A DNA stretch of 64,000 nt from Siphonodentalium dalli. Lineage: Eukaryota; Mollusca; Scaphopoda; Gadilida; Siphonodentaliidae. The stretch spans positions 61,363,094-61,427,093 of the forward strand of contig CP136065.1 of assembly GCA_032622095.1 (NCBI GenBank), in the 5' to 3' direction. This document shows, one piece after another, positions 58,801 through 64,000 of the stretch (its first letter is position 1; each line of letters opens with the position of its first letter). The translations under genes were made by a program, and so were the position numbers. The notes under the pieces were generated by a model, which saw nothing but the letters and a program-made list of their open reading frames with translations, was not told the DNA's origin and did no database searches.

Positions 58801-60229
58801 ATGTTTGATATCATCATGCTTGGGAAAGGCTGCCTTCTATGTTCATGTACGCAAAGCTTCCCTTTGATCTAATACGAAGAATACAAGCATGATAAGTCCT
58901 GCCCAGAATCAAGAAAGAGTAATGGGACGGGACTCGGTCCAAAGCAGCGTCAACCCAACCGATATCCAAAGCTGTTGTGGACTGAGAAGACATGGTCTAA
59001 ATCAACTATGCCTTTTCTTACCGAGTCATTGACAGAGTTGAATACAAGGCTTCTTTTGTACCTGCTACCGAGTACACCATTATAGACATACACATTGCCA
59101 AACTCAGTCTCCAGCATCCAGCGGACTAGCTTTCCTCCCGGGATAAACTCGAGGCTCGTCATGCCTCTGTGGCGTATCCCCAGAATAGTAATAAAACCTG
59201 CGGTCACCTGTGAAAAATATTGAATGCTGTCATATGTTTCAAAAATGCCTGTTTTGCCATCACAAATATATCAATCAACCCTTGAAATAGTGTGTCTGTC
59301 ATTTGCAGACTGAGGTTCCCAGAGGGTGAATTTAGTGATGCTAGCCTGCGGTGTCAGACACACTATTTCAAAAAAATACTTGCCAAAAACCATAGGATAA
59401 TGACCACTTCAGTGTCAGTACAGTCATATGTTTGACTGCAATGTTTTGCTAACAAAGTGTAGATGTATAAGTTAGAGACATCCACATAAAGACAAGAAAA
59501 TAATTCAGAACCCTTTCTATTTAAATACTCGTTTAGGTCTAAAAAGACCTGTGTTTCTGGTGAAAACTCCCCCCCCCCCCCCACCCCTATTCCGGTGGTT
59601 TTGATTTTTGATTTTGCAAAATTAGTATGCATCCCATTTTATTTTGCATGTAAACCGATTCATTTCCATGTAAAATGGCCACATCGTGTTAAACCGGAAA
59701 TTATACCACACTTAAATTAGGTCACAGCCGAATCAAACTTATTTGTTCATGTTCTATTCAATAAAACAATAAATTACACTATATTCTAATATATATGGGG
59801 GCCTATTCATCTTTATATATTTGTTTTTGGCCTTATGAATAGTTATCCCTTAGGAAATATTCAGATAATAAGTTCAACAAACGACTTATTAACTGAACAT
59901 TTCCCACCAATGAATAGGATTCCTTCTGCACTTTCTGCTATCTGTCGTCTGCTTTTATTACCTGAACACCCCTCCAGATGAATAACTGACCCTTCCAATG
60001 CATACTTTTATAACTGATGGGAGAGTCCATTTAGTAAAGAAAGGGTTAAAAGTGAACTCACCACAGCATTAAGAATAGACACCAAAAACAGTGATATAAC
60101 GATGAGGAAGAGGCAGCATTTTTTTCCTCCGCGAATTCCCGTTTTCTCCAGACTTATGTCGTCGTCATCCTGAGGCACCACACTATGAACACTGGTGCTC
60201 TGGCTATTGTTGAAACGACGTCTTGCCAT
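49629..60229 (-). CDS. SGCB: Beta-sarcoglycan
   Basis: Six coding exons on the minus strand (60229-60062, 59207-59022, 57578-57539, 54982-54828, 52274-52119, 49826-49629), with consistent phases and GT-AG junctions, give 903 nt and 300 residues; human beta-sarcoglycan has 318. It is a type II membrane protein: a cytoplasmic N-terminus of about 37 residues with EKTGIRGGKK before the membrane, a hydrophobic span about 38-65, and an extracellular part with GMTSLEFIPGGKLVRW, WNVIDPDTGNITFSVGR and NGSISLESK. It ends in the diagnostic Cys cluster KLCVCMPSGKLF..GMGC....NPC (Cys 269, 271, 289, 299). Sequons are seen at N116, N155, N206, N214, N236 and N261. In the family it joins the sarcoglycan part of the dystrophin-associated complex in muscle membrane. 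The Cys spacing near the end and the length favour beta over gamma/delta. A minus-strand AATAAA lies at 49,586-49,591, about 38 bp past the stop. No disabling change. Confidence 0.96.
49862..49993. mobile_element. TA-flanked palindromic miniature element (CAGTAATGCCC family), SGCB last intron
   Basis: 'acagtaatgccctaattaat' at the left and 'attaattagggcattactgt' at the right, with TA outside both. The central part matches the 23.5-kb copy. 36 bp from the last exon's acceptor. Confidence 0.85.
50022..50206. repeat. GGTCCCCAGAGGG family, long form (SGCB intron)
   Basis: A full hairpin ('gaggtccccagagtgagaat' / 'attcaccctctggggacctc') and the tail ('gggagacctgggatcagatt', 'gttggtgatgttcacccatt'). 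It directly precedes the hAT target site. Confidence 0.85.
50215..51303. mobile_element. hAT-like non-autonomous element, perfect 8-bp target duplication
   Basis: 1,089 bp. The ends CAGAGCTGTTAAGTT and (inverse of the right) CAGACCTGTTAAGTT differ at one base. ATTTACAT is duplicated at 50,207-50,214 and 51,304-51,311. 'ccacggattgtccg' near the left end echoes 'tcacggattgaca' near the right. No transposase was recognised; an 80-codon minus frame at 50,910-51,149 has no family features. In an SGCB intron. Confidence 0.88.
51340..51670. repeat. Exact 52-bp tandem array, six units
   Basis: Units begin 'catatataagagaatgcact' at about 51,369 (first, diverged), 51,421, 51,473, 51,525, 51,577 and 51,629, giving a constant 52-bp period. 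Each contains 'ggtacaggatctttaatgct' and 'gcaccagcaca'. The unit is the right half of the hairpin-cassette element (compare 61,530-61,590). Confidence 0.95.
51764..52075. mobile_element. AAACCATTGTTATGTAAACA element, second copy, one end lost
   Basis: 'gaaaccattgttatgtaaac', 'gttacagtgatttgtcaaca' and, at the far side, 'cttgttgacgatagttgttc' correspond in reverse complement to 9,000-9,340. The second terminus is missing. Confidence 0.65.
52119..52274 (-). CDS. SGCB: SGCB coding exon 5
   Basis: Residues 184-235: LRSWDTLYPDLFVDSMDK, INGSERVTINSSGERG and ending TKDIVFKTQ. Acceptor 'aatgttacag', donor 'gtaagg', phase 0-0. Confidence 0.95.
52400..52505. repeat. Internal fragment of the CCCTTTCTATACTAA family
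   Basis: 'ggtcatttcttgaactgatc', 'atcagaacatttcataaggg' and 'actactcatcaatgagtatt' match the family interior. Neither terminus is present. Confidence 0.6.
52878..53027. mobile_element. TTAA hairpin element (CCCTTTCAGT family), opposite orientation
   Basis: TTAA at 52,874-52,877. Ends CCCTTTCAGTGCCAAGTCC and GACTTGGCACTGAAAGGG. The asymmetric centre is inverted relative to the copy at 48,997. The right TTAA has changed to TAAA. Confidence 0.88.
53128..53578. repeat. GGTCCCCAGAGGG family, two copies in mirror arrangement (SGCB intron)
   Basis: 53,128-53,390 is a long form (hairpin, then 'gttggtgatgttcacccatt', 'tcttctgcaaattagcgg'). 53,440-53,578 is a hairpin ending 'atgacagacacgctatttgc'. 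Together they read as a ~450-bp inverted pair with outer ends 'gcctgcaaatagcatgtctg' / 'agacacgctatttgcaggc'. Confidence 0.85.
53820..54149. repeat. ~330-bp dispersed repeat, copy 2
   Basis: Same word order as 36,960-37,300. It ends exactly where the TTAA element at 54,150 begins. Confidence 0.75.
54154..54394. mobile_element. TTAA miniature element with hairpin cassette (CCCTTCCATGACTGGAGC family)
   Basis: TTAA at 54,150-54,153 and 54,395-54,398. The ends CCCTTCCATGACTGGAGC and GCTCCAGTCATGAAAGGG are near-exact inverses. Diverged cassette arms ('atctcatatatgcgcgtctc', 'actcgcatatataagagaat') lie inside. Confidence 0.88.
54459..54813. mobile_element. TTAA miniature element (CCCTTTCTATACTAA family) abutting SGCB exon 4 donor
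   Basis: TTAA at 54,455-54,458. The right edge has TTGA at 54,814-54,817. The ends are CCCTTTCTATACTAA and 'tttagtaaagaaaagg'. Only 10 bp separate it from the splice donor at 54,827. Confidence 0.85.
54828..54982 (-). CDS. SGCB: SGCB coding exon 4
   Basis: Residues 132-183, with WNVIDPDTGNITFSVGRR. Acceptor 'ttctattttag', donor 'gtaagt'. A TTAA-family element ends 10 bp past the donor. Confidence 0.95.
55000..56575. repeat. Host repeat split by a hAT element (SGCB intron)
   Basis: 55,018-55,256 ('gcatcacgggtgctgggata', 'cccccatggtg', 'tttaatttcattgagat') continues at 56,455-56,575 ('gatccgatcacccatggttg', 'ggacggacagacagatgcat', 'ggaatgggggtataa'). This is one older repeat interrupted at its ATTGAGAT. 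Confidence 0.75.
55257..56454. mobile_element. hAT element, non-autonomous, perfect 8-bp target duplication
   Basis: 1,198 bp. The ends CAGTGTTCGCGCTG / CAGCGCGAACACTG are exact 14-bp inverses. ATTGAGAT is duplicated at 55,249-55,256 and 56,455-56,462. Both subterminal regions have repeated 'tttagccaaaagtttagcca' motifs. A poly-G run lies at about 55,546-55,569. No transposase frame. In an SGCB intron. Confidence 0.93.
57060..57522. repeat. GGTCCCCAGAGGG family, mirror pair beside the SGCB microexon
   Basis: 57,064-57,305 is a long form and 57,380-57,520 a hairpin. The outer ends 'gagtttagtgtgcctgccat' and 'atgacaggcacactaaactc' are inverse. The right end is about 17 bp from the 40-bp exon's 3' edge. 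Confidence 0.85.
57539..57578 (-). CDS. SGCB: SGCB coding exon 3 (40-bp microexon)
   Basis: Encodes DMIFRAADGTGAS plus one base. Acceptor 'tattttgacag', donor 'gtgagt'. It is too short for ORF scanning but is required to keep phase between exons 2 and 4. Confidence 0.85.
57825..57945. repeat. Eroded hairpin cassette
   Basis: 'tatgcgagtctataagagaa', 'tgcactggctta', 'ttgttaggccaatg' and 'gagactagcatatata' are remnants of the TTATATATGCGAG cassette. Confidence 0.6.
58000..58950. other. SGCB intron: old repeat, otherwise nothing recognised
   Basis: 58,020-58,420 has words of the 0.65-1.05 kb repeat ('aagttatcatttggacaaga', 'agctatcatcccgacaac') and a short duplication 'gaacaaaaatagttaaaatt' twice. 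No exon motifs. Confidence 0.45.
59022..59207 (-). CDS. SGCB: SGCB coding exon 2
   Basis: Residues 57-118: the end of the membrane span, then HRGMTSLEFIPGGKLVRW and a GNVYVYNGVLGSRYKRSLVF stretch equivalent to the vertebrate 'LYKSTVGGRRNENLVI'. Acceptor 'tttttcacag', donor 'gtaaga', phase 0-0. Confidence 0.96.
59275..59378. repeat. GGTCCCCAGAGGG family, short copy (SGCB intron)
   Basis: 'gtgtctgtcatttgcagact', 'gaggttcccagagggtgaat' and a shortened right end 'cagacacactatttca'. Confidence 0.75.
59508..60045. mobile_element. CCCTTTCTATACTAA-family element with internal insertion, abutting SGCB exon 1 donor
   Basis: Left 'ccctttctatttaaatactc' with no TTAA. The right end 'tttagtaaagaaaggg' is followed by TTAA at 60,046-60,049, 12 bp from the splice donor. 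The middle (about 59,535-59,800), with a poly-C run and 'attccggtggtttt', also occurs at about 60,640-60,800, so it is a separate repeat inserted here. Confidence 0.75.
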
Positions 60230-60289
60230 GTTCTCAGCAGGACTGGGACAATTCCTCAAAGCATGATTCTGGAGTCAACGCTTAACAGC
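60062..60289 (-). CDS. SGCB: SGCB first coding exon with part of the 5' UTR
   Basis: The acceptor 'tttttttccag' ends at 60,290, so transcription starts further upstream in an exon not located. The non-coding part is 60,230-60,289. The first in-frame ATG is at 60,229-60,227 (MARRRFNNSQ), and an in-frame TGA upstream excludes an earlier start. It codes residues 1-56, with donor 'gtgagt' and phase 0. A TTAA element ends 12 bp beyond the donor. Confidence 0.9.
60256..60264 (-). promoter_or_regulatory. Minimal upstream ORF (Met-Leu-stop) in SGCB 5' UTR
   Basis: ATG CTT TGA lies 26 bases before the SGCB start codon, in another frame, and ends before it. A two-codon upstream ORF could lower initiation at the main start; this is inference only. 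Confidence 0.5.
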
Positions 60290-60385
60290 CTGGAAAAAAA
60301 ATCAAAATAGGAATCATAGCTATAAACGAAACATGCTATGAGATGCATGCAACTAGTTGGTGAAGTGAAGGCGCTAAATTCTCCT

Positions 60386-61271
60386 TTAACCCTTTTGCAG
60401 GTAGAATGACATTTATGTCGTTTTACAGTTTGTGGGTGGAATGACATATATGTAGTTTATGGTAGTTTATGGTAATATTATGATATTATGTCATAACTTC
60501 AAAAACTCATTTCCTAAAAGGAAATTTTTCATAGATATATATGTGAGTAGAATGACATTTATGTCATTTTAAGGTTTGGGGTGGAATGACATATATGTAG
60601 TTTATGGTAATATTATGATATTATGTCATAAGACCAAAATAAAAAAGACCTGTGTTTCTGGTGACCCACCCGCCCCTATTCCGGCGACCCCGACTGTTTT
60701 CATTTTATTGATTTTGCAACATTAGTACGCATCCGATTTTAATTTCCTTGTAAACTGATTCATTTCCGAAAAAGGACACATTAAACCGGAAATTATACCA
60801 CACTTAAGTTTTATTCAATGAAACAATAAATTACACTGCATGTATATTCTAATATTATGTACTTAGTTTTGTTATTTTATAGTACATTACAAACAAGGAG
60901 AAGAAGTCCAGGAGAGGGGGGGTATTCATATTTATTTTGAGAAAAGTTGAAAATAAATGAAAAAATTAAATAAAATGAAAAGTCACCCGCCCGCCCCTAT
61001 TTTTTCTTGCATGTCACCAGAAACACAGGTATATTTTGTTTTGGCCTAACTTCAAAAACTCATTTCCTAAAAGGAAATTTTTCATAGATATATATGTGGA
61101 TAGATATTATTTTTATTATTTATTTTGATCCATGCTTTTAATAATGTTGTCTGTATGATTTATTTGTTATACCAGGCGATTGTTGCAATATTACTCAGTT
61201 TATTTGTAATAATATATTCACCCATGAATATGATGTCATATATGATGTACTCACCTGTCAAAGGGCTAGTC
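60386..61271. mobile_element. TTAA-type element (CCCTTTTGCAGGTAGAATGAC family)
   Basis: Left TTAA followed by CCCTTTTGCAGG and 'tagaatgacatttatgtc'. The right end reads inversely CCCTTTGACAGGTGAG, then 'catcatatatgac', with CTAG where TTAA is expected. The interior has direct repeats: 'gaatgacatatatgtagttt' twice, and 'aacttcaaaaactcatttcc' twice (about 60,495 and 61,048). Confidence 0.6.
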
Positions 61272-61363
61272 TTAGTGAGCAAATAGTAAGTTTAATTTGA
61301 GGCTTGATGTTCCGTTAAATTTTCAATTAAAAAGCTCACTAATTCAACAAATTACTTGTTTAA

Positions 61364-61600
61364 CCCTTCCATGACTGGAGGTTCCTGACATTTTGAGAAA
61401 ACCCTGTGCCAACGCATTCTCTTATATATGCGAGTCTCCAATAGGGAGTGAGGTAGAGAATGCATTGGCCTAACAATATTTACCTTGACCTTGTAAGCAA
61501 GTCCATTCTCTTATATATGTGAGGCTCCCTATGGGAGACTCACATATATAAGAGAATGCACTGGCACAGGATCTTTAATGCTGCACAGGATCTTTAATGT
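61364..61600. mobile_element. TTAA element with hairpin cassette (CCCTTCCATGACTGGAGG), right end truncated
   Basis: TTAA at 61,360-61,363, CCCTTCCATGACTGGAGG, then 'ctcttatatatgcgagtctc' and a well-paired inner hairpin 'tatatgtgaggctccctatg' / 'actcacatatataag' (61,505-61,553). It runs into the next repeat without its right terminus. Confidence 0.8.
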
Positions 61601-61935
61601 CATTTTCAGACTGAGGTCCCTAGTGGGTGAATTTAGTGACACTACCCCGCATCACCAAATTCACCCTCTGGGGACCTCATTCTGCTTGGACCTCATCTTC
61701 TGGGAAGTATCTATAGTCTCAAATTAACATTGTGTTTAATTAATATTTCTGTTCTGTTCAGTTTCTACATCCCCTAATTTGCAGAAGATAAAATGCATAG
61801 TCGAGGTGACTGATGGGTGAACATCAGCAACTTCAACTGGTGAATTCAACCTGATCCAAGGTCTCTCAAGCAGATTGAGGTTCCCAGAAGGTGGATTTAG
61901 TGATACTAGCCCACTGCATTTACAGACACTTTCTA
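61592..61935. repeat. GGTCCCCAGAGGG family, hairpin plus inverted tail
   Basis: Hairpin 61,600-61,690. At 61,745-61,930 the family tail is in reverse ('cccctaatttgcagaagata', 'gatgggtgaacatcagcaac') and ends 'gaggttcccagaaggtggat'. Confidence 0.75.
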
Positions 61936-62114
61936 CTGTTAGTATGTGGATTGAACTGAAAATGAAAACTTGAGTTTAAACAGACAAGTTCCCTAAAAAA
62001 AATACCATTTGTTTTCACTGAGATACAGATATTCTGCTGGTTATGGAAACATACTGAGTGCCTTTTTTATATTTTGATTTACATAGAAACCTATAAGAAT
62101 AAGATAGTATCAAG

Positions 62115-62182
62115 GCTTGAAATAGTGTGTCTGTCATTTGCAGAATGAGGTCCCCAGAGGGTAAATTTAGTTACGCTACAAC
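62115..62182. repeat. GGTCCCCAGAGGG family, half copy
   Basis: 'gtgtgtctgtcatttgcaga' then 'gaggtccccagagggtaaat'. The right arm is missing. Confidence 0.75.
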
Positions 62183-62197
62183 TGTTATTCATTTAAA

Positions 62198-63230
62198 ATA
62201 CATTTCAATTGACCTTTATACACACCCATCCAACCTTTAAATCTCTCTTTTTCTCAAATTTTAGGGGAACTCCACGAATTCTTATTGCCGATTTCAATCT
62301 CCACAAAGGGACCTCCACGAATATACAGTGATGCCCTAAGTAATCGACTCCTCAACAGCAGAATTATGGGTAACTTTTCAGGATTTAGTCGGCAACAAGC
62401 CATATTTCCAACTAAATCCTGAAAAGTTACCCATAATTCTGCTGTGGTTAAGGAGTCGATTACTTAGGGCATTACTGTAATTGATGAATAAAACCATTAT
62501 TATTTATTATTCATTGAAGATTATGTATTAAGTAACCAGTATACAGCACCTTCCTTCTTTAAAGTTGTTTGTTTTGCCAATTTAGAGGGACTTATGAATG
62601 CAAGTTGAGGGACATCCGTGATTTAATTTTCACGATCGGGACACCCACACAAGTTCTCCAGGAGTATATATAGGTGCTAGCTGATGAATAATATTACTTG
62701 ACTGAATAACATCAATAATCAATATTCTTCATCTTATTCACAAATTAAATGGGGCCTCCAGGCATGCATGAGCACGTATATGGGGACTTCTGCAAATTCT
62801 TATCACCATTTTCAATCTCTGCAAAGGGACCTCCAGGAATATAATTAATGAATGAAACCATCATTATTTATTTTATAGTTGTTTGTTTTGCTAATTTAGA
62901 GGGACTCCAAGAATTATGAATGTGAGTTGAGGGACCTCCACGATTTAATTTGTGCGATCGGGTCATCCGCGCACTGGCGCGCAGCATTCTCCGGGAGTAT
63001 ATATAGGTATTTATATAGGTATTATTTAATTGACTGATTAACACTTATTCAATATGCTTCATCTTATTCACTAATTTAAGGGTCCTCCTGGCATAAACGG
63101 CCCAAACGGGGATTATATACACCTATAGCAAATGTTTATCATCATACGTATTGATTGTCAAGTGACCTCCGCAAATATAATTGATATATAGAACAAGCCA
63201 CTAGCTGTTATCGATTCTCATGTCTTAAAG
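62198..63230. repeat. ~310-bp tandem duplication, two full units and part of a third
   Basis: 'gttgtttgttttgccaattt' at 62,564 recurs at 62,878 (314 bp). 'tcttattgccgatttcaatc' (about 62,279) matches 'tcttatcaccattttcaatc' (about 62,800). 'ggagtatatataggt' appears in both units. 'acatttcaattgacct' at about 62,200 recurs at about 63,232. Confidence 0.85.
62319..62480. mobile_element. TA-flanked palindromic miniature element (CAGTAATGCCC family), full-length
   Basis: 'acagtgatgccctaagtaat' to 'attacttagggcattactgt' with TA outside both ends. Arms of about 70 bp pair almost completely ('aacttttcaggatttagtcg' / 'actaaatcctgaaaagtt'). It sits inside the first unit of the tandem duplication only. 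Confidence 0.88.
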
Positions 63231-63296
63231 TACATTTCAATTGACCTAAACACAACCATTCGTATCTTAAAAGTCGTCTCGTGAAATCATCCATTT

Positions 63297-63610
63297 TAAG
63301 TGAACATTCAGATGACCATGATTCAATCGTAGGTCTAATTTTAGCCAGGGAAGATCACTGTTTGATTTCAGCTGTGAAATCCTGGTGTATCCTTGGTTAC
63401 CTCCACTTGCAATGGAATTGCAGTCATGTGCACATACAAAATGTAGATGGAAAGATCGTAGGGTAGTCAAGCACATGCATAACCATGGCTTACGATATCC
63501 TCATATGCGACGACATCGCAATCGTGCGAGTTCACAGACTATCCATGATTTTGTTGGGCCCCGATTCCTCCACTTACGATTGAATTGTGTTCATCTCAAT
63601 GTTCACTAAG
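63297..63610. repeat. Inverted-ended repeat (AAGTGAACATTCAGATGA)
   Basis: 'aagtgaacattcagatgacc' at the left, and 'tcatctcaatgttcact' at the right, about 310 bp apart. 60-75-codon frames inside show no family features. Confidence 0.55.
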
Positions 63611-63619
63611 GGGTTATCT

Positions 63620-63705
63620 GGAGAAGTCGGCCCCGCGCGAAGTCGGCCCCATACGAAGACGGCCCCATGCGAAGTCGGCCCCAGAGAAGTCGGCCCCATT
63701 AATTA
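63620..63705. repeat. Short tandem repeat of AAGTCGGCCCC
   Basis: Five to six imperfect copies of 'gaagtcggccccat(a/g)c', 14-18 bp each. Confidence 0.9.
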
Positions 63706-64000
63706 GAAGGGATCAAATCGGCTTAATTTGATTGAGATATAGTGTTTATTTTGTCTAATTGTGAGGTCCTCAACTTAAATTTAATTGAGTTAGTGTAGTG
63801 TTTGTGTAGGCTAATTGTGAAGTCCGCAATGTTTTGTTAGTTGTAATAACAAAATGATATTCACTTATGGGCAGTCACTGACAGCGGCTCAGTTATACAA
63901 ATATGATAATTGCCGACATACAATGAAAGAAAGCGCTAAGTACTGTTGATTGCTGCTAGCGAACGAAGCCATTAGCTCATTATTCTCACTTCTGATTTAT
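63706..64000. other. No gene seen
   Basis: AT-rich, with an imperfect direct repeat 'tagtgtttattttgtctaat' / 'tagtgtttgtgtaggctaat'. No coding signal to the window's end. Confidence 0.4.

Noticed and set aside
60256-60447. Coding exon upstream of SGCB (63-codon minus frame at 60,256-60,447)
   Set aside because: It spans the splice acceptor at 60,290, is out of frame with SGCB, and runs into a TTAA-type repeat.

Overview
This is a gene-poor, AT-rich, repeat-dense stretch of an invertebrate nuclear genome. Three intron-rich protein-coding genes can be supported. Introns follow GT-AG rules and several acceptors have clear polypyrimidine tracts. An ependymin-related gene, sarcoglycan and TMEM33 together with non-LTR, Penelope, hAT and TTAA-type repeats fit a marine lophotrochozoan. 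A mollusc is the best guess, from the style of the repeats, but the species cannot be named from this window.

Layout. 1-3.7 kb: repeats only. 3.76-11.05 kb: a plus-strand ependymin-related gene, with three exons recognised and at least one internal exon plus the N-terminus not found. Its long introns hold a decayed LINE, TTAA-flanked miniature elements, large palindromes and an 803-bp PIF/Harbinger-like element. 11.3-22.3 kb: repeats, including two abutting miniature elements, a tRNA-derived SINE, a hAT-like element, a 3.1-kb hAT-bounded block filled with RTE-like satellite units, and the 3' part of an L1/Tx1-like LINE. 22.6-33.9 kb: a complete seven-exon plus-strand TMEM33 gene (251 aa). 34-49.6 kb: intergenic repeats, notably large TAGCTCAACTT-ended elements carrying a ~160-bp minisatellite. 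49.6-60.3 kb: a minus-strand beta-sarcoglycan gene (SGCB, six coding exons, 300 aa), converging on TMEM33. 60.3-64 kb: repeats.

The three genes are functionally unrelated: a secreted ependymin-family protein, an ER/nuclear-envelope membrane protein, and a subunit of the dystrophin-associated sarcoglycan complex. TMEM33 and SGCB being neighbours is of interest because their human counterparts also lie on one chromosome.

The most unusual content is the mobile DNA. At least seven families of short elements end in TTAA. One palindromic cassette (core TTCTCTTATATATGCGAG) sits inside several elements with different termini. Three hAT-like elements keep exact 8-bp target duplications. Three miniature elements stop 10-14 bp from 5' splice sites of TMEM33 or SGCB. 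No bacterial genes, CRISPR arrays, rRNA genes or stand-alone tRNA genes were seen.
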